Shown: piece by piece, positions 1 through 12,782 of the stretch
Position numbering within the stretch: the stretch's first letter is position 1
Layout: each line of letters begins with the position of its first letter
From: Combretum micranthum
Lineage: Eukaryota; Streptophyta; Magnoliopsida; Myrtales; Combretaceae
Direction: 5' to 3'
NCBI GenBank assembly: GCA_024138025.1
Contig: JAMXBD010003377.1
Coordinates: 1 to 64,000, forward strand
DNA length: 64,000 nt
Program-made: the position numbers and the translations under genes
Notes under the pieces: model-generated
The model's database searches: none
Told to the model about the DNA's origin: nothing
The model's input: only the letters and a program-made list of their open reading frames with translations

Positions 1-2130
1 GGAGCTCCCTAAGTCATTCATTCTTTTCTTCTCTTTCTCTTCTCTTCTCTCTCTCTCTCTCACTTTTCAAATCTCAAAACTCTCTCTATATAATACAATA
101 TTTCATGCATTAAAACCTACCCCTTTACATTTCACCACAAGTTCTCTCATAGCTCTCTTTTTTCTCTCCTCTCTCTTCTCAAAATTGCTAGCTACCCCCT
201 TCTTTTCTCTCTTTCTCAAATTTCAAACTTCAAATACTTCTATCTAATCCTTAATCCAAGTCAAAAACTACCTTTGCCTTATTAATTTCAAGTTCTTTTT
301 CTTTCCCTCATTCTTATCTCTCCTCCTTTTTCTCTCTTGTCTTGCCTCCTCTCCTCATCTTTTACCTCTTGGCTCTTACTCCCTTTCCTCATGCATACAC
401 ACATGTCCATCACAAAACACTTCTAAGGTAAAGACCTACATCCCATAGGTATGATATTTAGTAAATATTGTGTAGAAATTAATCAAAACCATCATAATCC
501 TTATGTATACCCTATGATGCCTTGTGCTAGGGATGAGGAACGATGATTCTTGAGTTGTGAAGTTATAGTTTGGTGATTTCTTTGTCTTCCATGAGTTCCT
601 AAAACCTTAAGGCATGAGCTCAACTCATCATGTTAAGAGCTTCATGTTTAGGGTACATATGATGAAATGTGGAACTTAGACAAAGTGAATTTCCATCATC
701 ATCCATGGCATAAAGTTGTGTCTAAGAAACTCGTCATAAAACACAAGTTCTTAGCTTTATCATCTTAATGCAAGGATGACTTGAGTAAAATAAAGTTTCA
801 TCCTTTTTTTCTTAGAAATCTTAAAGCTTTCAAAGAGCTATCATGGTTCAAGCTTCATTTCTCTCTATTCTATATTGAGTATGAGGCTAAAGACCCATAT
901 TTGAGTATAGTATATATTGAGGAAATCTCTCTCCCCTCTTTCCCCATGAATGACATGACCTCCATGGCACAAAAGGGGGTATGAAGCTCCTTCACCTCTC
1001 TTAGCTCTCCTTGATTTCAACATCCTATAGTTAGATAAAGTTAAGAAAAATTTATTTCCCTTCTTCTTTCCTTTTGGCCATGAGCCTTAAAGAGCTCACA
1101 AGTGTGAGTTCTAGGCTTCATGTTTGGAAGGTTACCTTAAAGATTCAACGAAAGAAGAAAGAAGTTAAATGCAATGGTGAACAACAATGAGGAGAAAACG
1201 TCCTACATCTTGCTTACATGCATGCTAAAAACCCTAAAGACCAATTAAGGTGTAGTTTTCAACTTTCTTTGATGATAAAAGCTTTTGGTTTTAAGTTTAG
1301 GAGTAGCAACTTAAGTATACTAAAGAGAAAATAGCAAAAAGAACTTTTATCGACCATCTTTGAATGATGAGACCCTAGACTTGCAAAGGTAATATTTTCA
1401 AGACTTTTGAAAACATCATAGGAAAGATCAAAGCAAATGATAACGATATCCTTATAGAAATAAATTTTGAAATCATATTATAGATAAATGAAGGATAGAT
1501 GTTAGTTGAATAGCCATGTTCATAAGAAACTCTTGAATAAACACTATAGATAGTTAGGATGCACAATTATGTAAGGCAGATGACCTTAGAAGTGGCAAAA
1601 CCTTAGAAAAACATCAAAACGAGAAGAAAACCCTAAAGAACCGAATTTGATCCCTAGTTTTCTTAGACCTTCCTGAGCCCTATTTAAGAAATATAAATTC
1701 AAAAAATGGAATGATGAAAAATTACTATTCATAAGCGAAAATCAAACTTAAACGATCAAGATATAGCCATTTAAGGAAAAACTATATACCTAGGAAATAT
1801 AACGAGTATAGTGGAATTATAAATTTGGCTAGAGAATTTTAAGGGGAATTCTTATTATATTGTTCATTCCCTTGTTCAGGACATCTTGAGTTTGAGTTCT
1901 CAAACTCGAAGTATTTCAAAAGATCGTATCAAGTGAATAATTATGCTCAAGTGAAGGAGTTCCAATAATCTGCTATTTGCTTATGCTTGATACTGCTTCT
2001 TGTATGTTGGTTGTATTACTTATCTGTTGAATGACGGTTGTTATGATTGCCATCATCTTCATGATCATTGAAATAAATGGATAACTTTAAATATTCGGCT
2101 AAATTAATTGGATATACTTGTCGCATGTGA
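1..2130. repeat. Pyrimidine-rich, possibly LTR-derived region; no gene
   Basis: No supportable coding sequence lies here. The first 380 bases are strongly CT-rich, with a TATA-like CTCTATATAATAC near 81-93. Further on come AC-rich and AG-rich stretches, and the part near 1620-2130 resembles the ends of plant Ty3/gypsy LTRs in texture. I found no partner LTR, tRNA primer-binding site or polypurine tract, so this is only a guess at a diverged LTR fragment. From 2131 to 2565 I see only AT-rich intergenic sequence with a TATA-like CTATATAAGACC near 2280. Confidence 0.25.
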
Positions 2131-2565
2131 CTAAACCCTTGTAGGAAAATGTCCCTGATTTGTAATTGAAAGTATTTTCAAAATGTGTCTCTAAAAAAAC
2201 ATGACTTGATGTATTTCAAGTCACTCTTTTAGTCCTTTAAATTACATGTACTCTTTCTACAAATTTCACCACTTTTACTCTATATAAGACCCCTCCAGCC
2301 AATCACAAAAATGCCATATCAAGAACATAGAGACAACCCCCACAACCAGCTTTTAATGCCCTATAATTGACTCACTCTTTTCAATGAATTTGCAAATACA
2401 ACCTTGTTAAATACTAGTAAAAATTTATCAAATTAAAGATATTAGTGCTTGAATGTATTATTACTCAAGAGATCATTGAAGTGATGATTGACGATTTTTA
2501 ATAGTATTTTTTATAATACTTGCATGTCTTATATATGATTGGTTTCATAAAAGTAGATAGATTAA

Positions 2566-3421
2566 TGTTGTATTTGGTACATGGGAATTATGCGAGAATT
2601 AGTTTGGATGAGAGGAAATGAGAGGGGATTAAATTGTTGGTTTTGAAAGGAAAAGATAACGAAATGAAAAATGGATATAATATTTTCTATAGACTCCATC
2701 ATTTTTTTTGTCCTCTCCAAGATGGAGAGAAGTAGGAGGAAAATGGGGAAAATCTTTAAAATTACTCTTATACACTTCTTTTTTAAAATTATATATTATC
2801 ATTTAAGGGCATATAAGTAATTTATCATTATAACTTATTTTTTCATTTATAATAATTAATGTTTCATCCATTTATTCTAATTAATTTCTTGTTTAGGACA
2901 CTAATTGAAATTAATTCCTTAAATAAGGTCAAAATGAAAATAACTATTAATTTACCACACAAAAAATCGGGTTTTTATCACAGGATATACGAGTGAACAG
3001 TAAATCCACGTATATCCCGTCTTTAAAATGCGATATATACGCGTATATCGCGACTATAAAATGTGATATATATTTGACGTACGGAGCAATATCGCGATTA
3101 TTAATTGCGATATTCGTACAAAATACTTATATCGCGATATTGCGACCGTAGTCCAACATTAAATCGTGATTCTTTCACGCGATTTTTGTATAAAATTACA
3201 TATCATGTTTCTTAAACGTGATTTTGTAATTGAAAATTGGTAATTAATTTCATTCAAACAGTATATTAGTAATTATTTTGTATAGGAACCTTAGACATGT
3301 ATTAGACTCTATTTTCTTCCCTTTCATTATCCAAACACATGAAATGATTCAAATTACCTAATAATTTATCTCCTCCATTTTGTTTCCTTTCTAGATCATT
3401 CCATCATACCCAAACAAAGTG
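2566..3421. mobile_element. Non-autonomous PIF/Harbinger (Tourist-like) element
   Basis: The ends form imperfect inverted repeats: TGTTGTATTTGGTACATGGG on the left, and on the right, read in reverse complement, CACTTTGTTTGGGTATGATGG. TAA lies immediately outside both ends (2563-2565 and 3422-3424), as expected of the 3-bp TAA/TTA target duplication of this superfamily. The element is about 856 bp and encodes no transposase, so it would depend on a helper. The inverted repeats are degenerate, so the superfamily call is moderate. It sits about 730 bp upstream of the S40-like coding sequence. Confidence 0.45.
2986..3200. repeat. Cluster of TCGCGA/TATCGCGATA palindromes
   Basis: Within about 215 bases of otherwise AT-rich DNA, variants of the self-complementary motif ATATCGCGATAT recur: GCGATATATACGCGTATATC near 3032, AATATCGCGATT near 3090, TATATCGCGATATTGCGA near 3129, and ACGCGATTTTTG near 3178. 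The motifs are rich in CpG against a CpG-poor background. They lie in the middle of the Harbinger-like element. They could be decayed subterminal transposase sites or an inner nested element. Confidence 0.6.
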
Positions 3422-3699
3422 TAAGTGTTCTCTTTTACAAACCTATTCTTATATTTAGTTGAGGAAGTAATTATAATATATAATTTTATTATTGTGAAAT
3501 AAGAAGTTATAGTTATTTAAAAAAAAAACTATTTATTAATTTTTCATGATAAGGTTATATATTTTCCAATAAAAATCCAACCGGACAATCAAATCATGAG
3601 TTTTGAATAAGAATATATCAATACATATATACATATGTATATTTCTAACCTGTTACTTAAATCATTTTAAATACCATAAAACCAAATTATACTATTCTT

Positions 3700-4154
3700 T
3701 TATTTATGCGTATCATCAGTAGCCATCCATCAACACGAGGGAGCCAAGTAATGAGTGAAGTTCTATCTTCTAATGGGCCGAGCCGTTGCCGACAATGACC
3801 AATACGAACGACACGCACACGGAGAGTCCGAGTCAGCTGCTTTCAATGTGTTTTCTTCCACGTTTTTCTCCATTCACTAACGAACCCTGCCCCACGCTAC
3901 TCTCTAACATCCTATGCTGCCACGTCACTCACTTTTCACCGACCCAATTCCTCTACACCTCACCCCACTTATGACCAATCCCTCTCCTTCCCTCCATGAT
4001 TAATTCGCTCATTGGATCTCAACCGTTCATTGACCAAAACCAAATAAAACCAACCGGCATCTATTATTTCTCTCACTCTCTCACACTCTCTTCTTTTCTC
4101 TCTACTCTCTTCTGCTCTGTCTCTCTCTCTCTACCTGATTGATTGATTAAAGAA
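3700..4154 (+). promoter_or_regulatory. Upstream region and leader of the S40-like gene
   Basis: GCCACGTCAC at 3919-3928 holds an ACGT core of the type bound by bZIP factors. TTGACC at 4030-4035 is a consensus W-box for WRKY factors. A CT-dinucleotide-rich stretch at about 4070-4132 occupies the presumed 5' leader just before the start codon, a pattern common in plant core promoters lacking a strong TATA box. No convincing TATA box is seen. WRKY control of S40-family genes during senescence is known in other plants; here it is inferred from the motif only. Confidence 0.45.
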
Positions 4155-4895
4155 ATGGATATTCGGATTCCAACCCGATTTGGTCCCGCGAAATCGAAAT
4201 CGCCTTCGACCGAACGCTTTCTCGGCGACTTATCACTCACTACGCCGCAAACCTTAAGCCCTTCCTCGACCGGCGATGAGCTCTCCGAAGACGATATCTT
4301 CTCTACCGCCGACTTCTCTCTCTCCGATCTGAACCAGCGCCACTCCACCGCTCCTTCCTCTTCTCCGGCTCCCTTCCGTCACCCAATCAACCGCCTCAAT
4401 CGCCTTTCCTCTTCTTCTTCTTCTTTATCTTCTTCTCCTTCTTCATCCGCCATCACGGAGAGTTTTGGCATCCTCGCGGCGCTTCCCGATCACACAGCTC
4501 GATCGGTATTCAACCACAGGGCTTCTCAATCTCTCTCCACTGCCGCCACATCACCGTCGCGTATGATTCCTGGGATTCCAAAACCGCCGCAGGAGCGTTT
4601 CCCGACGAGCTCGTCTTCACTCTTTTCTTCGGCGAAGTATCACCAATCTGCTCCGGTTAACGTTCCAGTGATGCCGCGGAGGCAGAGGGAGTTTGACGAT
4701 AAGGAAGAGGAAGAGGAGGACGAGGATGGTGACGGAGGAGAGATGTTACCGCCGCACGAAATCGTGGCGAGGAGTTTGGCGCGGTCGCAGAGAGCAGCGT
4801 GCTCCGTGCTGGAAGGAGCCGGGAGGACGCTTAAAGGAAGAGATCTCCGTCAAGTGCGGAATGCGGTTTGGCGACAAACAGGTTTTCTTGATTGA
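4155..4895 (+). CDS. S40-family senescence regulator-like protein (DUF584)
   Basis: Encodes 246 residues in one exon, complete and unbroken. The start is the ATG at 4155; the frame is open 12 bases further upstream but without an ATG. The N-terminus holds the family segment GDELSEDDIFSTADFS (about residues 40-55). A long Ser/Pro-rich, probably disordered middle follows, then an acidic run (about 181-196), and the signature C-terminus from MLPPHEIVARS to WRQTGFLD (197-246), with the conserved GRTLKGRDLR and VRNAVWRQTGF motifs. No signal peptide or membrane segment is present. S40 proteins are small plant-specific nuclear proteins whose transcripts rise during leaf senescence and stress; their biochemical role is not established. 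Length and the single-exon form are normal for the family. The coding sequence is clearly GC-richer than its surroundings. The assignment is firm at family level; the particular paralogue is not determined. Confidence 0.93.
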   Translation: MDIRIPTRFGPAKSKSPSTERFLGDLSLTTPQTLSPSSTGDELSEDDIFSTADFSLSDLNQRHSTAPSSSPAPFRHPINRLNRLSSSSSSLSSSPSSSAITESFGILAALPDHTARSVFNHRASQSLSTAATSPSRMIPGIPKPPQERFPTSSSSLFSSAKYHQSAPVNVPVMPRRQREFDDKEEEEEDEDGDGGEMLPPHEIVARSLARSQRAACSVLEGAGRTLKGRDLRQVRNAVWRQTGFLD

Positions 4896-7800
4896 TGAAT
4901 GATTTTTTAGTGTATGTGTAAGTTCTTGATAGATCTTGTTCAGATTTAGTTGTTTATATGAATGTTAAATTGGTAAACTTTTATTTCCAATTGAGTTTGT
5001 TATTTGGATATACATATTCAATCATATTCTTGTTACTAGTGACAAATTTTGAGTTCTTGAAGTTCAATTTGCTTGTAATACTGTAAGTTTTCTTCATTTG
5101 TTTCCTTATTTTGATTTCCTTCTACTTAATTGTCAAATATATAAACAAGAACAGAGACAAGATACAGGCACAGCATTACGAATACAACGTAAACAAAGCC
5201 AAACAAACCTACCGAATATTTAATATTCAAAGGTCAGTTTTGATTGTGCGTTTTCCTATCTATCTCATTTGTGTCTTATTTTTTTCGGTTTTGTGTTGTA
5301 TCATTTCAAATATGATATACAGGAAACCATCCGATCCGAATCTCATATCTCGGTAATGTCTAATTTAACTGTCTTCCTTGTATTTTATTATAATCTTTAT
5401 TTTGTTTTTAACTAAATAAAACAATGGATAAATAAGTCTAATTTTACAGGAATTTATGAAAGGTTCTATTTTATATATTGATACTAGCAAGATGAAATAT
5501 ATGTATATATATTTTCATATTGGCAAATGATACCATCACCAACGAACCCACACAATTTAATGCTCTGTCTTTTCTCGTAGCTACTTAGTGCACAATGCGG
5601 CTGCAATTCGTGCGCTGAAGGGTTATCTCAATCTAAGGTCTTGGCCTAATGTTTGACTCAGGAATACTGGTACATCAATTATCATGATGTATTGGTTTCA
5701 AATTCCAGTGAGGATACTCTTTAAAGCTAACTTACATAGCATAAGCTATAATTCACCGGTACATAGGTTTTAGGTTTTATAAATTAAGTCATGTTGGTAG
5801 ACTAACCAGTTAAATTTTAGCTGCATTGCTTTGTTAAAAATAAAAGCAAGTTCTTGCTTTATAATGAGCAAATATGGGTTGAATGGTAAGCGGACAGAAG
5901 CTTGAAGTGTGACTCAGATCAAGTTAAAAGAAAAGAGCCATGGATTTGGAAAGAAAGAAAGAAATGGAGAAATGTATCCTAACTATCAAGAAAGTCAGTC
6001 AGTTGGTATGTGAGTTTTTAAAGGTCAGTTTTAACATTTTATATTATTGTTTTTTCTTATATGAACATTAATAGAACTATGAGGAATATGTTCTGTTGAA
6101 GTTCGCAAACTGAATTTCTTGTGTAGATGAGGCAATTTTCCAGCACCCTAAGAGGTTCAGCAGCATGCTTAGGTGCCACTATCTTATGAAGAGATAATAG
6201 GGTGTATCGAAGCATTCTCAGCTCACTGCAACATTTCCAGCTTCTCTGATAATCTTTGTAGAGCATACTACTTAGGAATGAGAGCTGGCTCTGGAGTTTG
6301 TCTTAGTGCTTTTGATATTTGTTTAATAGGGTATAAATTCATGATAAGCCGCATATACAATTATAAGTTCTCAATCAAACCTACCTTTTCATCAGAATGC
6401 TTAGTTCTTGCTTGAACTTTACAAAGTTTTTCTAGTTCCTTGAGCAAGCCAATTATCTACTTGTTTCAAGAACTCACCCACAGGTCCAGCTTTATGTTTT
6501 GTCATTTTTGGGGCAGTATAGAAATCAAATTGTACAACACCTCAACCTGATGGTAGACATCTAATGATTTCAGCTTACATTGAATAGCTAGACACTTATT
6601 TACTTTTGGGTAAATGTCACATTTATTACCTGAACTTTACCCATGATTAGATATTGAAGTCATGGACAGGAAAAAATCAGCCACTGGTAAGGACTCACTA
6701 TTAAGGCCAATTTCTCAAATTTTTTCGATAAGTCTCTATGCTGACACATTGCCTGGGATTTTAAATTATCAACCACATCTACATACTTTTATTGCCAAAC
6801 CCTTGCAAATATACTGAGAAAAACCAATTCTGTTCACCTAATTCATGCCCATTTGATAGGCATCACAACATGTCAATGTTGCCATAAATGGCCACAACTG
6901 CTGATTCCAGTTCATTCTAGGGTTAAAACCTTGGTATATCCCAGCCTAACTTCTGGGGTTAAAACCTTCAAAGGTAGGGAAATCCATGTGCAGTGTTGTG
7001 GTCTTTGACTAAAATGAGGTGGCACCGTGGAAGGGTTAATAATATTGGAAAGATTCCATACTATTCCTGGATGTAATAGCCATCCCAATGTGGTGGCTGA
7101 ATGGCTGCTAAATATTAGCTTAATTTATTTTAAGAGCTGCTCAAATTGCAAGCACAAATCACGTCTTAGCATCTTCAATCTAGAGTTGGTGTCGTGGTCG
7201 AGTTATTACCCACTTACATTGCATTGTTCAGTATGATGTTGGGGATTAGCCTTTAATGCAAGCCACTTGTGTGATAAGCCCTTTATCTCTTCGATTAGGT
7301 CCTTCAATTAACATATGCTAATCACTTTTTGAATCAGATGACAGTAATGATTTACCGGTTGTAATTTTAGAGAGAGAGAGAGAGAGAGAGACCTTATTAG
7401 CCATGTTAGTAGATCCCTATGACAGTATTTCACCTGAATGCTATTAAACACCTCACCAGTAGAGCCAAAATACATTAATCATATGTTTGGTTGATATCAT
7501 TACAAATCTATTCCTGAATTTGGTTGATAGGATTACTATTTCACTGAATTGCTGCTATTGTAAAATGAACAATTGCAATTCCTTTGTTAAACTAGCGGAA
7601 TAGCTATACCTTGATCTTTTCTAGCATATTTTCAGATCTGCTCATGAGATTTTAAAGGAACAACAAAAAATAGTTATCAGTTCTTGGTTTTATTCCCTAA
7701 GAATTGAAATTTATTCTACCTTGTTCTACTCTGCAAACCAAACATGTTAGCTATTTATAGTTGAGGGGAGGGTTCAGAGCCAAGTAGGTTGGCACATTGA

Positions 7801-9104
7801 CTCTTCACAAGTCTTCCCTTGACATTTATGATTCTTTTGGCTTTCTTAAACCTTTTGATTAAAGTACTATATATATATATAAATATATATGTCTATCTAA
7901 CGTAATGTCTTAAAATTGATAAGTTGTGCTCTCAATCTACTTCTTCCTCTCTCCCACATATCTCCTTTACTCACCCTATTGTCCTGCATGACATCCCTTT
8001 CTTTTACACTTAATAGTCAAGTGGTGCCTCTTTTCTGAGTGTGAAGCCTGTGTGTCTGGTGACATGATTGGAAGGCATCCATTTTTTGATTGCGGGGGCT
8101 AATGAGCAATATCCATTTTCTCTTGCCATGGGGCAACGATGCCTTTGTATTTAATCATTAATTCTTTTACTTACGTTATTGCTTCATGATAGTTATATAA
8201 CTAGGCCTACTTTAGGATTTCTTAGTCTTCCAGAAGAATACGATGATTTCTATGCATCGCATGCTTACATCTTCTGTGTAGGGTTTTGCAAACACATAGG
8301 AAGGTAATAGGTTTTTGAATGGAGTACTTGCCATGAGTTTCTATTGGCTCCTTTTAATGGAAAAATTAAATTAAGAAATTACCCTAAAAAAATAAAGATG
8401 CAAGCATGTTAGAACCTTGCTTAAAATCTTTCTGTATTGTTATGGGAATGGTTCTTCAGTGAATGAGAAAAGACCTTTATAGTGGAGAGCATCAAATAGA
8501 ATCAGGCTGAATAGGATGGTCCTACAACGGAGTTGCTCATCTGGAAGATCAGGAGCTTGCTTGAGATTTATTTTTGGAAATATATAGTAAGGTCTCTATA
8601 TGTACTGATGATTTTTAGATTGTTGCTGCCTTGCGGAGCTAATCTATGTTCTGATGTCCTATGTAAATAACTAAATATAGGTCAAACTATTTTATTTTAT
8701 TTTATTTTTTTAAGGAAAATCTACGGGTGCTGCTATTGTTTGTAATGCACTTAAACAGATAAAATAGAAAACGACAAGAAAATACGTCTCAAATTTCTTT
8801 AGCCAACTTTATGGTAATTTTGATGACAAGGAAATTATTGTAGGATTTTGAAATAATTTACTAGTGTGGTTGATGGGTCTTTGGAAGTTTGACGGATGTA
8901 AATGACCTTGTATTTTATGCTTAGCCATCTTTTCAATAGTGGATTTGGGATGGAAAACCATCCCTGTGAATTTGCCAACAACTTTTTGCTAGAATGGCCA
9001 ATGCTGATGGGTAACACTGAGCGGGGGTAAGTAACCTTGTTTTGTTATGTTCAAATAGCTGATTGCTGGTTGCTGCAAACAAATCAAGTTGATATGGTGC
9101 AATG
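4896..9104. other. Intergenic region; no gene recognised
   Basis: The first few hundred bases should include the 3' UTR of the S40-like gene. Beyond that I find only short open frames with no recognisable domain. Base composition from 5600 to 8600 is slightly richer than the surrounding AT-rich DNA, so decayed or unrecognised gene sequence cannot be excluded. An (AG) microsatellite lies at 7369-7391 and an AT-rich simple stretch near 7868-7890. Confidence 0.4.
7369..7391. repeat. (AG)n microsatellite
   Basis: Eleven uninterrupted AG units lie in intergenic DNA. It is likely length-polymorphic. Confidence 0.95.
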
Positions 9105-9445
9105 CTGAATTTGAGTTTGAGTTTGAGCTTGATTTGGATTTTAAAGCTTAAACTCAATTCAAGTTGGAACGAGTTTAAAATTTCAAGTTTGAGTTCAGTT
9201 CAAAATAACACTACATAAGTTCGAGCTTGATTCGATTAAGCTCGTTTAAACTTAAATTATTAAAAAAATATTTTAAATTCTAATTTAAATAATGTTATTA
9301 AACTTGATTTAAATTTGATTAACATTTATAATTAGTTTGACTTTAATATAGTTTGATTGGGTTCATAAGCCTAATAGAGCCAAACATATGAAGCTCAAGC
9401 TTAACTCAATAGACTACTCGAATGGTTTGATTAAACTATTCTTGA
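9105..9445. repeat. GAGTTT/AAGCTCGA-type dispersed repeat
   Basis: The stretch opens with repeated GAGTTT hexamers near 9108-9130. It continues with alternating sense and antisense versions of GAGCTTGATTCGATTAAGCTCG and similar words. This style is common to a widespread class of plant intergenic repeats. No ends or target duplication could be fixed. Confidence 0.4.
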
Positions 9446-9969
9446 ATCACTCTTGTGTAAATACTAAGCTGAGAGCACTTTTATTACGGATAATCAATTT
9501 AATGCATAAAATCTAAAATCTAATTGAAGAAGTAGTCAATAAAATAGACTAGAGCTGATGAAATGGCTCCTTTCACATTGAAAAACTTTTGTGAGGGAGA
9601 AAAAACATGGTCTCGCATGCATACTTGTGTAAATAGGAAATCATCCATATAAGGACCTTGTGAACTTAAACATGTTCAACATTTTTGTCTTTACCCAAAA
9701 TTTGTTGAGGAGTTTTGAAGAAATCGTAGATATGCCGTTTATGCTCTGAACCATATCTATTTTCTTGGGAAATATGCTAGAGTTATTGGGATGCTTTTGG
9801 TTATGGATTAAGGTTACGTGTGGTTTCTTTACTTTTTTTATGTTTTCCATTTGTTTCTAACTGTTTGTTTTATGTATTATGTATGAATCGGGATGTTTGT
9901 CAAAAAATAAATGAAAAAAAGATGCAGACGTGGTTACTCATATATTGATTATACTTATTACATATAAAT

Positions 9970-10140
9970 ACAGATAGATATAGATGGACAAATAGAGGTG
10001 GATACAAATCGATCTGGTTTAGTTTTGATTAAAAATCAAACTAAACCAGACTATACTTTATAGGTTTTTTTTTTCCACTTCAAATCAATTTGGATTAAAA
10101 GTTATGGAAACCATTAAATAACAGTGTAGTTCTATTCGGA
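9970..10140. repeat. Short element with near-perfect hairpin
   Basis: At about 10013-10050 the arms CTGGTTTAGTTTTGATT and AATCAAACTAAACCAG are inverted complements except for one missing A. They form a roughly 16-bp stem with a very small loop. The surrounding words recur near 46270-46440 and suggest a fragment of a dispersed hAT-like element. No gene is present. Confidence 0.4.
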
Positions 10141-10902
10141 TTATAAATAAATTTGAACTTTATTTTAATTTTTTACATTTGTGCAGATATTTATATCTTT
10201 AAATTACTCCGTAAAATTTAAATTGTAAATCACAATAGATCCTTCATAAACCTATCACATTCATAGTCTATTGCCATATGTAAAATCATTCAACCATGGG
10301 CTAGTCATCTGCCAACAAAGTACATTTACTAACTAATTTATAGCAATCCATGATTTATAATGCTCTATAGAACCATCTAATCAACAATCTACAAACATAT
10401 TTGGCCAAGATAAAAAATATATATCTAGTTATAAAAGTCATTCACAAATAAAAGTGATAAGCTACAAAATACTTCAAACAATTAATACATAATCAGAGTC
10501 ATAACCAAATAAATAAAATTTATACTCCACAAAGTTAACATGATTAACAAAAAAATAATAATAATAACATTTAGTCGCCAATGGTGGAATATATATTGAA
10601 CCTAAAAAATAATATTTAAAAAAGAACAAATTAATATCAATCAATTTTAATTAAATAATAAATATCATAATGAAACAATAAGAATATATATAATCTTTAA
10701 TCAATTATCATGAGAAAATTTACAATTACAACTAAAATATTATTATGTTTTTTTTTTAAATAGTTTAATTCAGATTTCCTGGTTAGGTAAGCTTCTCCAA
10801 GCTAATCATAAGTTTAAGGATATGTTTGGGTTTATAACATTTTTTTTTTTAACTAAATTGTTTAAAAAATTATTATTTTTTATTTGGTTTATGAATTAGT
10901 TT

Positions 10903-11080
10903 GGGTGTGTTTGTTCCATTGGTTTGGCTTCGGTATAGTATCTGTTTCATATTTATTTTAATAAGATTATTTATAAAAACATATACAAATGAAAAATAAA
11001 TATTTTTTATCATAAAAAACTTTAAAAATAAGATATAAATAAAATATAGATAAAAAAATAGGCCTAACAAACAGACAATC
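10903..11080. mobile_element. MITE with TGTTTG-type ends
   Basis: GGTGTGTTTGTTCC on the left is mirrored by CCTAACAAACAGACAAT on the right. The interior is AT-rich and shows words such as TCTGTTTCATATTTATTT that also occur in the MITE at 40511-40742. No transposase is encoded. Exact ends and target duplication are not resolved, so this is a family resemblance only. Confidence 0.35.
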
Positions 11081-12287
11081 GGCTTGGTCGTTTAATCCAA
11101 ATAGAATTTGGCCGGAACAACATTCTTGATAGCAGCATGATCATGTCCGTCCCAGATGCCTTTTCTATTGCTATATCCATTCACCATCTGGGAGATACCT
11201 TTCACTCTCCTAAGATGTGAAAAGCCAAAATCTATGTTTTGTACCTCTAAGTTTACGCTCTTTTCCTTTCTCTTCTTTTATTTATTTATTTATTTTTTAT
11301 TTTTCACCTTAGACCGCTTTGTTGTTGTCGTGACTAATGTCTGCTTGATGGAACCTAAAGGCAAACACAAAAAGCATTTGTTTTTCCGGCACATAACGTG
11401 TGAAAAATTTTAGTTGAAGCAATGAGATCCTGCTGTTGTCACCTTTACACCAGCATCAATCGTGCTTTTACGTCCGACCCGTTCCTTCATGCAGATGCTA
11501 CCTTTATTCTGTTGCCTTGATTGTATCATCATGATTCTCGTACGGAAGAGATGTAGATGAGAGATATGGAATGGCAAAAGATGGGGGATGTTATTGCATC
11601 AAGTCATCATCTGTACATGTTATTGAGGTTTTTTTTTTTTTTTTTTAAATAATTCAACTGTTAAATATTGGCGTAAATATAACTTTAGTTTAAGCGTAAA
11701 GTATTATCGGGGTTCAAATTAGATTCTTATTTTTTGAATATTGAATGTTTCCTAACCTTCTCAAGCTTGTGATTGGTCCAATTTTGCTTATGTTTTTCAC
11801 TGCAAATGATATATAAACAAGATATATGGTCAGAATAGATAAATTAGAATTTAACACTAGATTTTTTGTTAATTTGTCCACTTGTTTCAATTTTAAAATG
11901 TTATCAAAGCATTTTCAAATGCTTATGATTATCTCATAGTTTTTAGTAGTAAATAATGGCTATGAACAATGTGGAATGTCAGTCTATTGTAAGGAAAACA
12001 ATCTATAAATTTCTCAATAAGAAATTATTTTCATCAATTTTTTGGGTAACCACAATAAGGAGGAGCCAACCAAACCTAATTCAACTCACTTGAGAGGATA
12101 TCGTTAGTTTTTATTATTTTTTTTTTTGTTAGTTTTTTTTTTTTTTCCTTTCAACCACCTATGTTTCTTACTTTTTTTATTTTTTTATTTTTCCTGTTTT
12201 CATATACTAAGAACTTTTAGTGAGCATGGTCTATTGAGGTTGTTGTACCTATTCTATCTACATCTACGTATTCAATTACAATTTGAG
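11081..12287. other. Intergenic region; nothing recognised
   Basis: AT-rich sequence with several T or A homopolymers (for example near 11629-11646 and 12114-12147). The short open frames here are low-complexity and match no known protein. Confidence 0.4.
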
Positions 12288-12541
12288 ATAATGTCAAAAA
12301 TGCTACCTAAACTTTCACAAATAGTTTAATCATGTATCTAAAGTTTGGTTTTAAATAATTTGATACCTAAAGAAAATTTTTCGTGTACAATTTTCCTATT
12401 CAAATTGTTCAAAACTAAATTTTAGGTAAAAAGAATATATGCAAAAATTTGCTTCAAGTACCAAATTGTTCAAAATCAAACTTCAGGTGTCTGATTAAAC
12501 TTTTTGTGAAAATTCAAGTACCAATTTTGACATCAACCCTT
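12288..12541. mobile_element. Fold-back element, copy 1
   Basis: The two halves are inverted complements over almost the full length. The left half reads TAATGTCAAAAATGCTACC, then ACTTTCACAAATAGTTTAAT. The right half, reverse-complemented, reads TTGATGTCAAAATTGGTACT, then TTTTCACAAAAAGTTTAATC. It is non-coding. A transcript across it would fold into one long hairpin. It shares words such as GTACCTGAACTTT with copies at 12783, 13246 and 40454. Confidence 0.6.
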
Positions 12542-12782
12542 ACATTTTTATTAAATCTAAAGTAGTTTAACAATAAAAACTTTAGCCGTTGTTCTCCTAA
12601 TAAAAAGCTCTTTACACAATGAGCAAAAATACTGGTATTTGTTTCATACTAGGAAGATTAAATCAATCTAGACTTTTGGAAAGATATATATAAAAAGAAG
12701 AAATCCAATTTACATTTCAAAATAATACTAAATATATAAAAATAGAACCATGAGAGATTATGAAATAAAAATATAAAATAAA

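Noticed and set aside
781..984. 67-codon open frame on the plus strand
   Set aside because: It has no ATG start, no recognisable domain and lies in repeat-like pyrimidine-rich DNA.
4073..4348. Minus-strand open frame over the S40-like start
   Set aside because: It is the antisense shadow of the GC-rich start of the real gene and its CT-rich leader.
5111..5356. 81-codon open frame downstream of the S40-like gene
   Set aside because: AT-rich, no known motif, no splice-linked neighbour; likely accidental.
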